This document shows positions 1 to 8,547 of a DNA stretch of 26,547 bases, in pieces. Position 1 is the stretch's first letter; each line of letters starts with the position of its first letter. A model generated the notes under the pieces. The model made no database searches. It had not been told where the DNA came from and worked only from the letters and a program-made list of their open reading frames with translations. This stretch comes from Nemertoderma westbladi. Its lineage: Eukaryota > Xenacoelomorpha > Nemertodermatida > Nemertodermatidae. Where the stretch lies: positions 1 through 26,547 of the forward strand of contig JAUCBJ010008222.1 of assembly GCA_032718475.1 (NCBI GenBank), given 5' to 3'. Position numbers and translations under genes: made by a program.

Positions 1-278
1 AAAACTCGATATTAAAATATGTGAAATACACATAACATAGAAACATACATACAGAACAAAGAATACACAAAAGGTCGAGGGAGGGAAACTGCCCAGGCTC
101 AAGGCACTTACGGGAGTTTGGGTACTATAAAGTGAACATAAAATATACTGTAATGCACATACAGTACACTTTACAAATTGCTATAATATTTTAAATTTCT
201 AATAAAATTGAGACTTATAAAAAGAAAAACGAGACGAAAAACTAAAACAATAAAAAAAAATGACAAAAAAGATATTTG
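1..278 (-). other. 3' UTR of the LINE
   Basis: AT-rich sequence after the ORF2 stop, on the minus strand. It has T-rich runs directly after the stop and a GC-richer patch around 70-120. No AATAAA is visible on the minus strand here. The end of the element is not seen. The short plus-strand open frame at 208-480 is an antisense shadow and is not proposed as a gene. Confidence 0.5.
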
Positions 279-3215
279 TCACTGTTGTACTAAAAATAAT
301 GGATTGCCAGGGGGTCGTGTAAAATTACAGTGTTCCAAAAAGTCGATCGCCAGCAACTTGCGTGAAAATATTTTCAGGTTACAAGAATCAACTACTGAAG
401 AAGGGAGATTATTCCATAATCTGACTGCACGAGATGAGAAAGAATGTTTGCTGATATCTAAACGACACCTAGGTACGTAAAGTTTCCTACTGTTGCCACG
501 AAGACCAGCTCGGGGAGCTTGAGAGAAATAATTATCAAAGTCAAGATCAACAAGACCGTGTGTAATTTTGTAAACCATTTTTAGGTCGAATATCATTCGA
601 CGCACTTCTAAAGGTTGTAGGGAAAGCAGTTCGAGGCGGTCCATGTAGCTAGAGTAGGGTATCTTACAGCGCATAAACAGACGACGAGTAAAGTAGCGTT
701 GAACACCCTCAATCATGTCTATGCTGCGTTTTGTATGTGGAGACCAGACAGGCGTGCAATATTCTACAAGTGGCCGAGCTATGGCTTTATAAGCTATTAT
801 TAAAGCTTGACGGTTACTAGTTACGATGCTCCGGAATAACATATTGATAACTTTGTAAGCTTTTGCTGTTTGGTCTCTACAATAAAGATCGAATTTTAGA
901 TCGGATGAAATTGTTAGGCCCAGGTCCTTACAGTGTGTATCAGAGGTGAGCACAGACGAATTGAGAGTGTATTCGCGCTTCGCATTGGATGAGCCAACAT
1001 AAATAACAATACATTTATGGGTTGCAATAGAGAGCTGCCATTCGCTCGCCCATGCCTCCAGCTTGCTGAGTGCTTGGGCGAGGGATTCACTCTCGGTTGT
1101 ACTAGAATACAATTTCACATCATCAGCAAAAAGTTTCACTGTTATGGGATTTAACAGGTCTGGCAGATCGTTAATGAAAACAAGAAATAGCACTGGTCCC
1201 AGAACACTTCCTTGGGGTGTGCCTGATTTCACAGCAACTAATGGTGAAAACTCATTTCCGACAATAATTTGTTGAGATCTGTTTGAGAGGAAAGCATTCA
1301 ACCAATCTAGTAGATTTCCAGAAATCCCATAAGCAGCTAACTTACACAATAATTTTGATTTAACTACAGAATCGAAAGCTTTGGCAAAGTCAACATATAT
1401 AATATCGATATTCCTACGTTTATCTAAAATACGAAACCAGTCAGTCACACAATCTAATAGCTGGGTACACGTGGATTTACGATGAAGAAACCCGTGTTGG
1501 GACTTCGAAATAATATTATTATTGCGTAGATACAGAATAATGTCACTTTTTATACACATTTCCATCACTTTACAAGATATGCACGTTAACGATATTGGAC
1601 GGTAATTGTATGGGTTACAAGGATCACCCTTTTTAAACATTGGTATAATAGTAGCTGTGAGCCATGCAGATGGAAGTGTGTATGTTTCGAGAGATAACTT
1701 AAATAAAACAGATAGTGGTGCGGCGATATTAATAGCTAATCTGGAAAATAAAATGCTAGGCAAGTTGTCTGGCGTCGCACTCTTTTTGGCTGGCATTTTA
1801 GTTAACATTGTTAACACACGAACTGGGGATAAATCTACAGTAGACAAAGATGTACCAGTAGGAACCCTACGGTTGAATATTGGGACACTGTGGTTGTCAT
1901 TCGAAAAATTTTCCGCTAGCACGTCGGCGAAAATTTTCGCCTTAGTACTGTCATCTACTACAGTTTCGCCGTTATGTTTCAAAGGTCCAATTACATTACG
2001 ATCCTTCCTTTTGGAGTTCATATATTTAAATATTTTATTGGGGTCGGCCGAGTTGAGAATTTTAGTTTCGTATGCGCAGGTGGCACGAAGAGCCGCTTTG
2101 GAAGCTAGTAGTGCCACCCGCTGATACGCCTGTTTCCCATGCGCGGTATTACGCCTTTTCCACAGCTTTTTTTTTGCGCGCTGCAGGCGCTTAACATATA
2201 AAGGATAACTTTTTCTTTTATCGACATTAAACGATTTAAAAGGAACAAATTGTTCAACACCTGATTTAATTACAGCACTAAAAGTATTGTAATATTCATT
2301 CACTGTAGTACAAGAAGCAAGCTGTGAAATAAGATCAGCATTTCTAATATAATTATTAAAAGAAGTATAGTCTCCGTTTGAGTAGTCATAGTATCCCGTA
2401 ATAGGTGCAGGTGCGCTGTCATTTTTACATACAATGATATCAAACACAACACAATCGTGGTTACTAGTGGAAAACGGCGCGTCAGTGTGAACGTCGCTGA
2501 TAAATTTCCGGTCAGTAGTAAACACTAGATCCAGAACATTATCTCCACAAGTGGGGACTAACTGGATCTGGTATAAACTATTTTGTAACACAAAATCACC
2601 GAATTTATTATACAGGTAATTGTCGGGGTAAGAAAATTCTTTCCAATCGAATTGGGGAAAATTAAAATCACCTACAATGGTAAACGGAAAAACAACATCA
2701 CAAAGAACTGATAGGTCATTCCAGAGGATCTGACTGTGATCTGAAACATCCGGACGGGGAGGTGGCCTATACACACAGGCTAACCGATGGGAGAGAGCGA
2801 GATGGCCTAATATATCAATGACCACCAACGAGTATTCTGTATTGTTTGAGTTAGCAGGGAGAGGTACTTCGACACATTTAAGATTTTTACGAGCTAAAAT
2901 CGCGGCGCCTCCACCCTCGCGGAGTTTACGGTCAGCCCTGGCAATTACCGAGTAGTTACTTCCATTCACTAGTAAAGAATTTGGTACATCGTTATTAAGC
3001 CACGTCTCAGTTATGCAAACTATATCGTATTGTTGATCAGATAGTAAATATTGTAACTCTATCAGTTTATTTTTTAATGAGCGAGCATTAAAATGACAAC
3101 ACTTAATGAACGGTCCCAGTGCTGGGCTAGACCCTCCCTTTACTTGTTTCCCTGGGCCTGGGAGAGAACTCCGACTGAGGGCCGCGATGATTCCGACGCG
3201 TGATTTCTCGTATGG
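279..3215 (-). CDS. LINE ORF2: APE-type endonuclease and reverse transcriptase
   Basis: This protein would nick target DNA and copy the element RNA at the nick (target-primed reverse transcription). The coordinates give the whole open frame, 979 codons including the stop. Counted from codon 2969, the endonuclease shows GDFN at about residues 100-103 and SNHD at 169-172, with ITETWLN just upstream. The reverse transcriptase shows YRPISL at about 456, DFAKAFD at 527-533, GTPQGSVLGP at 583-592 and the catalytic FADD at 614-617. The C-terminal region has LEVRRMIFDLKMVYKI and RAVRLWNNLP, typical of Jockey/CR1-type proteins. No ATG occurs from 3215 down to M317 (about 2021), so the endonuclease cannot start at its own AUG. 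The frame is -1 relative to ORF1 and overlaps its last 25 codons. The likely entry point is frameshifting at 3146-3152. Confidence 0.93.
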   Translation of the reverse strand, partial: PYEKSRVGIIAALSRSSLPGPGKQVKGGSSPALGPFIKCCHFNARSLKNKLIELQYLLSDQQYDIVCITETWLNNDVPNSLLVNGSNYSVIARADRKLREGGGAAILARKNLKCVEVPLPANSNNTEYSLVVIDILGHLALSHRLACVYRPPPRPDVSDHSQILWNDLSVLCDVVFPFTIVGDFNFPQFDWKEFSYPDNYLYNKFGDFVLQNSLYQIQLVPTCGDNVLDLVFTTDRKFISDVHTDAPFSTSNHDCVVFDIIVCKNDSAPAPITGYYDYSNGDYTSFNNYIRNADLISQLASCTTVNEYYNTFSAVIKSGVEQFVPFKSFNVDKRKSYPLYVKRLQRAKKKLWKRRNTAHGKQAYQRVALLASKAALRATCAYETKILNSADPNKIFKYMNSKRKDRNVIGPLKHNGETVVDDSTKAKIFADVLAENFSNDNHSVPIFNRRVPTGTSLSTVDLSPVRVLTMLTKMPAKKSATPDNLPSILFSRLAINIAAPLSVLFKLSLETYTLPSAWLTATIIPMFKKGDPCNPYNYRPISLTCISCKVMEMCIKSDIILYLRNNNIISKSQHGFLHRKSTCTQLLDCVTDWFRILDKRRNIDIIYVDFAKAFDSVVKSKLLCKLAAYGISGNLLDWLNAFLSNRSQQIIVGNEFSPLVAVKSGTPQGSVLGPVLFLVFINDLPDLLNPITVKLFADDVKLYSSTTESESLAQALSKLEAWASEWQLSIATHKCIVIYVGSSNAKREYTLNSSVLTSDTHCKDLGLTISSDLKFDLYCRDQTAKAYKVINMLFRSIVTSNRQALIIAYKAIARPLVEYCTPVWSPHTKRSIDMIEGVQRYFTRRLFMRCKIPYSSYMDRLELLSLQPLEVRRMIFDLKMVYKITHGLVDLDFDNYFSQAPRAGLRGNSRKLYVPRCRLDISKHSFSSRAVRLWNNLPSSVVDSCNLKIFSRKLLAIDFLEHCNFTRPPGNPLFLVQQ

Positions 3216-4717
3216 TCATCGCTAACTTGTTGATGGTTCCATTGGCGGTTGCGTTTCCACTTTCCATCTTCGTGGTGTTCAAACTTCCAAATTGAACCGT
3301 CCGATCGCAAACTGAAACTTACCTCCTCGTTGTTTGCCGCATTGTTCAGTGAGTGAACTAACTTTGATCGATCGCTCATCAACTTCCGTTCCCCTACCGG
3401 GAGGCTTGGTCGGATCCTTAATTTCCTCGAGATATCCGAGACGTTCTCGTTGGAGCGGTTCAAGTTGTGGTTCACTCGCAGGTTTCGGGCCTCTAAGTCG
3501 GAAGAGAAGGAAACCTTCAGGAGACGATCGCGACCTTCACAGTGACGTCCCAACCTTGATATATCACCAACGGAAAGCGGGTCAACCGAAAATTCTTCAC
3601 ATAATTTTGTTACAGCTGCTCTGTCTGCACTTGGGCCGTTGGACTCCGGTAGGCGAGCGACAATAACTTCTTTGCGAATTTGCTCATTGCGAAGTACATC
3701 CTTAATGGAGGATTCAACAACCTGTGCTAGACGTGCAGGGTTACTATTGTGAACACCCCGTGGAGCATTAGACTCGCAACCTAGGGAGTCCTCCCTTGTT
3801 TTCAGATCTGCAGTCACAGTTCTTATAAGGTCCGATTGAGATGCGACTAGATTACTTAACTGTTCAACACGATCCTCAAGAGTGATTCCGGAACTCTTCG
3901 GTTTATCGCTGCGACTGCGAGTAATGCATTTGTGACAGTCGCGACACAGGTAAACCCATGGCGAATATTCGTCGTGTCCGGAGTTAGCTCGGTCGTAGAA
4001 GCATTCTGCACCATTGACCTGGCGGGAGGGTAGGGCATCGAAGGCGCATTCGTAGCAAACCCAATACTCGCACCCCACACAACCAATCCAGCGGCTGTTA
4101 AAGGAGGAAGCATCGCGCGAGCAAATCTTACACCCGGTTGGAACCGTATTAGCTGTACAGTTGTTAGCAGTGGGAGTGGAAGACTTTGGTGCCCAAACAT
4201 TTACGCTAGAATTATTTGTGGAGCCGGATGATCGTCCCAAAGGGGGCCCCATTGGTGAGATATCACTAGGCCTACTGAAACTGGACCCAGTTTTCGATGT
4301 TGGTTTGTTGCCGGCACCCGCTTTTTGTTTACCGGTGGTCTTCGTTGACATAGACGATTTTTTCCCGACGTTTTTCGGTGGCGGACGTTCGTTGATATGT
4401 GATGCCACTGCTGATCTAGTGTTTCTCCGAGAAGCAGTCGAAACTCGAGTGGCTGTGGATACTGTTCCACGTCCAGGTCGACCACCCTGTGCCTCCTGAG
4501 GCTGAGACCCGATCAAAGGGGGGGAATTAGTCCCCAAACAGACCCTTTCCGATAGAGAGCGTCGTCCCAGGCGCAGTAGCTGCTGTACGCAGTCCGAACA
4601 TGTAGGCTGTCCCTCTATTAGTTGACAAATTTCGTCGGAACGACCGCAGGAATCACATTTCATTTCGGGCGAATCGTCACTCAAAATAAAGGAGTTATCT
4701 GGGGATTGTGGTGGCAT
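3140..4717 (-). CDS. LINE ORF1: zinc-finger, coiled-coil nucleic-acid-binding protein
   Basis: A 525-residue protein expected to coat element RNA and form the retrotransposition particle. A short N-terminal zinc ribbon has C21/C24 and C40/C43. Residues 60-190 are basic, Ser/Pro-rich and low in complexity. A PHD-like finger spans about 196-264 (C196, C199, C213, C216, C221, C224, then C258, C261 and a candidate His at 248). A predicted coiled coil covers about 279-308. A conserved C-terminal domain at about 345-490 (EVIVARLPES, ISRLGRH, LLKVSFSS, RKLRIRPSLP, WKFEHHEDGKW) resembles RRM-like ORF1 domains of invertebrate CR1/Jockey-type LINEs. The ATG at 4717 is the first in frame. The stop TAA is at 3140-3142, directly after the proposed frameshift site. 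Confidence 0.88.
   Translation of the reverse strand: MPPQSPDNSFILSDDSPEMKCDSCGRSDEICQLIEGQPTCSDCVQQLLRLGRRSLSERVCLGTNSPPLIGSQPQEAQGGRPGRGTVSTATRVSTASRRNTRSAVASHINERPPPKNVGKKSSMSTKTTGKQKAGAGNKPTSKTGSSFSRPSDISPMGPPLGRSSGSTNNSSVNVWAPKSSTPTANNCTANTVPTGCKICSRDASSFNSRWIGCVGCEYWVCYECAFDALPSRQVNGAECFYDRANSGHDEYSPWVYLCRDCHKCITRSRSDKPKSSGITLEDRVEQLSNLVASQSDLIRTVTADLKTREDSLGCESNAPRGVHNSNPARLAQVVESSIKDVLRNEQIRKEVIVARLPESNGPSADRAAVTKLCEEFSVDPLSVGDISRLGRHCEGRDRLLKVSFSSDLEARNLRVNHNLNRSNENVSDISRKLRIRPSLPVGERKLMSDRSKLVHSLNNAANNEEVSFSLRSDGSIWKFEHHEDGKWKRNRQWNHQQVSDDHTRNHASESSRPSVGVLSQAQGNK
3146..3152 (-). promoter_or_regulatory. Candidate -1 ribosomal frameshift heptamer GGGAAAC
   Basis: On the minus strand ORF1 reads CAG GGA AAC AAG TAA, so the heptamer G GGA AAC sits in the X XXY YYZ register. 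One sense codon separates it from the ORF1 stop. Slipping by -1 enters the ORF2 frame (GGG AAA CAA GTA), which is open to 279. About 11 nt downstream the RNA can fold a bulged hairpin (GGT with ACC, CCCA with TGGG around loop GCAC) at about 3107-3128. GGGAAAC is a known slippery site in retrovirus gag-pro junctions; its use in this LINE is inferred. Confidence 0.6.
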
Positions 4718-5329
4718 TGTAGATGACAGTTCAGCAGTTCAGACAGCAGTTGTTGCAAGTTCTGAAGTTGCAGAGTTGATCGATCATCAAACATATATTA
4801 TAATTATAATTACCGGTCGCCTAAAATATATTACTTTTAAAATACAAATTTTCTGTTAATACCTGCCTGTGAACAATCTTCTGTGTACTTTTGTGTTGGG
4901 GTGCAGATTAAGGGGGAGGAGGTTGAAAGCGAGCAACTTTCCCCTCTTATGATTTGTTTGCGGTTTGGTTAATTTCTTAAATACAGATTTTGTGTTAGAA
5001 TTGCTCAATTTTAATTTGTATCTCATAACTGAGCCTCGTGCTGCGCGAAGGCCCCACGAACGTGTTTTATGAGTTATACTTTCCTCCTTATTTTTGCTAT
5101 GATTGCGTAGATGACCCTCTGTTTCACGGGCTTTTGTCAGGGTGGTTTTTCACATTGACTCTCTTGCTATTTTTGTTATTGTCTTGAATATGGTTTTCTC
5201 CTTGACATTCTTGCTATTTTTGATATTTCATGAATCCTTATTTTTTGGTTCTCGTTATGTTGTGATTTATTGATATATTACTGTATGGCTTTTTGTCTTC
5301 ATGTTTATTTTGTATCTTTGGGAAAATAA

Positions 5330-5332
<3 letters not shown>
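4718..5332. other. LINE 5' leader, then AT-rich DNA with no gene seen
   Basis: 4718-4790 is probably LINE 5' UTR. The rest has no convincing coding frame. It holds a GC-rich hairpin (5022-5073) and an imperfect duplication of a T-rich block around CTTGCTATTTTTG at about 5160 and 5207. The open frame across 5238-5456 on the minus strand is an artefact of the TA repeat. Confidence 0.5.
5022..5073. other. Long hairpin, possibly a decayed ribozyme-like fold
   Basis: The outer stem pairs CTCATAA (5022-5028) with TTATGAG (5067-5073). The inner stem pairs TCGTG (5036-5040) with CACGA (5055-5059). CTGA follows the outer stem directly, as in a hammerhead, but the remaining invariant bases of CUGANGA and GAAA are absent. 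An active ribozyme is therefore unlikely. Confidence 0.35.

Positions 5333-5364
<32 letters not shown>
5333..5364. repeat. (TA)n microsatellite
   Basis: An uninterrupted TA dinucleotide run of about 16 copies. It creates a false Ile-Tyr repeat in one minus-strand frame. Confidence 0.95.
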
Positions 5365-5367
<3 letters not shown>

Positions 5368-5452
5368 CTACAACTTAGGAAACATCCATAAGGGAAGTCC
5401 GAACCCCAACTGGGGAGATCCGGGTTTACGAAATCCGGATTATCCTGACATA
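5365..5452. mobile_element. Possible pogo/Tigger-like terminal remnant
   Basis: The block has CATCCATAAGGGAAGTCCGA, the palindrome CCCCAACTGGGG, and the pair ATCCGG / CCGGAT around GTTTACGAAAT. Terminal repeats of pogo/Tigger-type elements have this look (repeated TCCGG with TTTACGAA). Only one end is visible, next to the Penelope-like element, so the call rests on resemblance alone. Confidence 0.3.
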
Positions 5453-5488
5453 ACAATTGAAGTAGAAGCTTGAAAATCCAATAATAAA

Positions 5489-5825
5489 GAGTTAATTGTA
5501 TTTTATTTATTTATCAAGCACGTTAAGTAAAAACCTTACTGGTAGGCATGTCAGTGCCAAAGTATGTAAAAAACTAAAAAGCAACAAGACCTAGACATTG
5601 CATGCAATCAGTCATCAGCTGACGGCAGCCAGCTGATCAGTAGGTTTTACCTTGCAACTGAAGGAATAACCACTGGGAAGCAGCACCATAAACTTGCACC
5701 AATCACGTTTCTGCTTGTTGATAACCGGCTTGCGTGTTTGGATGTAATACATTACAAGCTTTTGCAAGGGTGTTTCCATTGCTGTTTCAGCAATGGGTGT
5801 CTAACAATTACATTGAAATGTTTAA
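5489..5825 (+). repeat. Left inverted arm of Penelope-like element 1
   Basis: This arm matches the reverse complement of 6810-7227, from GAGTTAATTGTATTTTATTT at the outer end to GAAATGTTTAA at the inner end. It lacks about 85 bp present in the right arm (the part with the hammerhead 5' half). It looks like the 5' end of a second copy in plus orientation, joined to the 3' part of the main copy. Confidence 0.85.
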
Positions 5826-5838
5826 CGATTCACGCCAG

Positions 5839-6054
5839 TCAGTCAGTGCGGTGCGTTGCGTTGATGTGGTTGTGCACAGTCTTAACCTGTTCATGTCCAA
5901 CATATTCCCCCTTACAATAGGGACAAGAGAAAGAGTAAATAACGTTAGACGCAAGGATTTCCGGGATGGGGTGTTTGAGAGATGGGAGTGACTTGCGCAG
6001 TTTAGATGTTGTAAAAACAAACTGAACTGGCTGTGTGCAAGACCTGGGTATAAA
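5839..6054 (-). pseudogene. GIY-YIG endonuclease remnant of Penelope-like element 1
   Basis: The frame reads VFTTSKLRKSLPSLKH, then VIYSFSCPYC and GEYVG, the pattern of the Penelope GIY-YIG nuclease N-terminal strand pair and cysteine region. The motif is followed within about 20 codons by a stop (5839-5841) where the inverted arm begins, so the catalytic C-terminal half is missing. It is separated from the RT frame by stops and a frame change. In an intact element this domain would nick the target DNA. Confidence 0.6.
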
Positions 6055-6139
6055 CTATAAGACCATCTAACTTTCGAACAAACAGATCAGTTGCCCGACT
6101 TCGGTACTCTCTACCTTACAGATACTAGGCTTGGAATCA

Positions 6140-6954
6140 TCAGCAGCTGCCTGGTCGATGGGGCAATGATTCGGTGGGGACAGCTGTTGGTGCCTCGCCC
6201 CCATAACCACTGCCTGCACGCCCCCTAGCAGCTTGAACTACGGCTAGTTCATGCTCGACCATCGTATCAGTATATTGGTTATTGCTACGAACAATTTTAG
6301 CATGAACCCCAGTAGCGGTATAGAGTTGGGAACCATCCTCACCCTTACTGGCATTAAAGATGCGATAAAATATACCACAAACTACACCGCGCTTGTAAGA
6401 CTCAGGGGCACACGCAGTGGCATTGAGAACGAGCCCAGTATCTGCAGGCTTGCGGTACCACGCTGTTGAAAGAGCATAGTCAACCCGAGTGACAACCAAA
6501 TCAAGAAAGGACAAGCGCCCCCCCTCCTCCATCTCAAGGGTAAACCTGAGATTGGGATGGAGGGCATTGACCTCTCTCAACTTCTCAGTGGGGTTGTTAC
6601 TGCCAACACTAAATACGTCATCGACGTACCTATCACTGAGCTTGGTGCTCGCAGCGATCCTCTAGTCGAACTGTGACAGAAAGATGTTGGCGAGTATGGG
6701 GCCCAATGGAGACTCCATAGCGACACCATCTTTCTGACAGACGTAGTTGCCATGATGATCTAGGAATATGACATCCTTGGTGGCCAACAACATAAGACCA
6801 ATAAATTGTTTAAACATTTCACTGTAATAGCTAGATACCCATTGCGGCCAGTCTTGCAAAAGCTTGAAATGTATTACATCCAAACACGCAAGCCCGTTAC
6901 CAACAAGCAGAAACGTGATTGGCGCAAGTTTACGTTGCTGCTTCCCAGTGGTTA
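6140..6954 (-). pseudogene. Reverse transcriptase of Penelope-like element 1, amber-interrupted and 5'-truncated
   Basis: One frame carries FLDHHGNYVCQKDGVAME, then SPLGPILANIFLSQFD, a TAG at 6662-6664, and then RYVDDVF, the catalytic box. Further on are LSFLDLVVTR and AWYRKPADTGLVLN, the Penelope RT thumb region. The usual GVAMGSP motif has Glu where Gly is expected, probably damage. The frame ends at 6140. The N-terminal RT part is missing because the sequence runs into the inverted arm. No intact protein can be made from this locus. Confidence 0.75.
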
Positions 6955-7227
6955 GTTACAGTACAGACATATCTTCATTTCATTACCTGTTCCGTCCCCC
7001 TTTGGGAATTTCTCTCTACATTTCCTGTCTTGGCCTCCTGAGAATGCCTTCGGTTGCGGGGCGAAATCTACCGATCAGCTGGTTGCCGTCAGCTGATCAG
7101 ATCATTGATTGCATGCAACGTCTAGGTCTTGTTGCTTTTTAGTTTTTTACATACTTTAGCACTGACATACGTACAGGTAAGGTTTTTACTTAACGTGCTT
7201 GATAAATAAATAAAATACAATTAACTC
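6810..7227 (-). repeat. Right inverted arm of Penelope-like element 1
   Basis: Inverted counterpart of 5489-5825. It holds the start of the remaining RT frame on its inner side and about 85 bp (around 6955-7045) that the left arm lacks. Confidence 0.85.
7038..7066 (+). ncRNA. Degenerate hammerhead-ribozyme-like core
   Basis: On the plus strand CTGAGAA is followed by a GCC(U)/(G)GGC-type stem around a UCGGUU-containing loop and then GAAA (7063-7066). The expected order is CUGANGA, stem II, GAAA; here the G and A after the N position are swapped. Hammerheads are established features of Penelope-like pseudo-LTRs. The left arm keeps only the 3' half. Confidence 0.35.
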
Positions 7228-7246
7228 CTTGTCCTGACATACATGA

Positions 7247-7272
7247 GGGAGGGGGGCGGGGGGGGGGGGGGG
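7247..7272 (+). repeat. Poly-G tract
   Basis: Nearly pure G, 15 consecutive at the end and one C interruption, directly beside the Penelope-like element target-site repeat. It could form a quadruplex and is a likely place for assembly error. Confidence 0.9.
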
Positions 7273-7857
7273 CAATATCCTAGAGGCCAATTTTTATGTT
7301 GTTTTCATTATGTAGCTGATGAGATTTTATGTAAAATGTTGTTATCCTTGATTTTAATCATCCGTAGAAGCCAACTGGTCCACGATAGATAAAATGACCA
7401 GCAATTTCTGGTAATAAAAAAAATATTTTACATTTAAAATCGAATATATTAAACATTTATACAAATATTACATATTGTAGCAATTAAACGCAAACCCGAC
7501 AAAATAACATATATGGGTATAGATATTTGTTGAATTCGACACTGTAAATAGGCATTGTGTAAAAACGTCACTAACACGTCCAGTCTTAATAAGTTACTAA
7601 ATCATATGTGATTGGTTGGCAATATCTTCAACAGTTTGTGGCCTGACTGACTACATTGTTTGACAGACATCTAGCAACCTAGTGACCTAGTATCCTAGTC
7701 GATATCATGCTAGCTGCACCTAGATCCTGCAAGTGAACCTCACCAACTGTAGCCTAGCTATAGCTAGCTAGCCTGCCTATGTGTCGCTCATTCTAACCCT
7801 GTAAAATTTGATATATAAATGAAAGGATGAATAAATATTATGTTAATATTATGGCAG
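7273..7857. other. AT-rich intergenic DNA, no gene seen
   Basis: No coding frame or structured repeat beyond CTAG-rich stretches around 7690-7770 (TAGCTAGCTAGCC). Confidence 0.5.
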
Positions 7858-8547
7858 TGATATTTATGTCCGTTTTTTTTTACTTTTTTGTAAGTATTTT
7901 TTAAATAAATTTGCATAGTGACTTTTTTGTCCGTTTTTCATGATACTGTCAGACAGTTTATTTCACCAGGCTCGTCTCAAAACTCTCTAGATTAGATGAT
8001 TATGAACAGTTAGAGAGCCGAATTCCCTATGCCTGTGGCAAATCAATATTTTAAATTTACCAGTCAATGTCGTTAACATTTTAAAGGGAACTGAGCAGGT
8101 TTCAGAGATGGGATTTTCTATCCAAAACAATACCAATTAAGGGAAAGGAACAGGTTACAGGGCAGTCTGTTCTAACCATAGAACAAACGATCTCGTTAAT
8201 AATTCAAGGAAATACAGGCTATCGAATTGGCATAGGGGCTGGATTTTCAAACTAAAACAATAAAAATATTTCGTACCTATCGAAGGAAAGAAGCCGGTTA
8301 TGGAAGGGACTAGGTAGGATACAGTACAAAATTCTAAAATTACTTAATTAATAACCATCATTCTGTCACATACAACAGAACTGCCCTAAACCGATACCGT
8401 TACTAATAGCCTAAGAAAACAGCAGTAGCCAGAGATACTATAGTACCATTGAACCTAAATTCGTAAATAAAAACGGATAAAAAACGTCAAATAATCGGAC
8501 ATAAATAGTCAAAATAAACGGACATAACGAGTAATTTATACGGATAA
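7858..8547. mobile_element. Possible degenerate foldback or MITE
   Basis: TATTTATGTCCG at 7861-7872 is perfectly inverted as CGGACATAAATA at 8496-8507. Further copies of the GTCCGTTTTT motif sit at about 7868 and 7929 on the plus strand and inverted at about 8474 and 8517. The arms are imperfect and no target-site duplication is clear. It carries no gene. Confidence 0.35.
8081..8310 (+). repeat. Degenerate direct repeat of about 130 bp, two copies
   Basis: GGATTTTC followed by an AAAACAATA block, then AAGG-A-CAGGTTACAG-like sequence, occurs around 8111-8160 and again around 8230-8300. The AGCAGGTT(A/G)CAG motif recurs outside this block, near 12210 and 12620, so it may be a dispersed old family. 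Confidence 0.4.

Larger units (their letters stand above)
1..4790 (-). mobile_element. Non-LTR retrotransposon (LINE), CR1/L2/Jockey-like, near full length
   Basis: A minus-strand element with ORF1 (4717 to 3140), then ORF2 (3215 to 279), then an AT-rich 3' UTR that runs to the window edge. Both frames are uninterrupted, so the copy is young or still potentially active. The pairing of a PHD-type ORF1 with an APE endonuclease plus reverse transcriptase ORF2 fits the Jockey superfamily (CR1/L2/Jockey clades); I cannot choose the clade without a tree. The 5' boundary near 4790 is approximate, set where the GC-richer leader gives way to AT-rich DNA. I saw no poly(A) tail or target-site duplication, because the 3' end lies outside the window. 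Confidence 0.9.
5453..7231 (-). mobile_element. Penelope-like element 1, with inverted arms, decayed
   Basis: A degenerate Penelope-like retroelement on the minus strand. RT is at 6954-6140 and a GIY-YIG remnant at 6054-5839, bracketed by inverted arms at 5489-5825 and 6810-7227. A perfect 10-bp direct repeat, TCCTGACATA, occurs at 5443-5452 and 7232-7241 and is a good target-site duplication candidate. Penelope-like elements often carry pseudo-LTRs and inverted partial copies, which fits. The coding part has an internal amber codon and frame breaks. Confidence 0.75.

Noticed and set aside
3856-4499. Frames overlapping LINE ORF1 in other registers
   Set aside because: Shadows of ORF1, which shows zinc-finger and coiled-coil features in its own frame.
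5238-5456. Minus-strand 72-codon frame with an Ile-Tyr repeat
   Set aside because: Created by the (TA)n microsatellite and the repeat next to it; no family resemblance.
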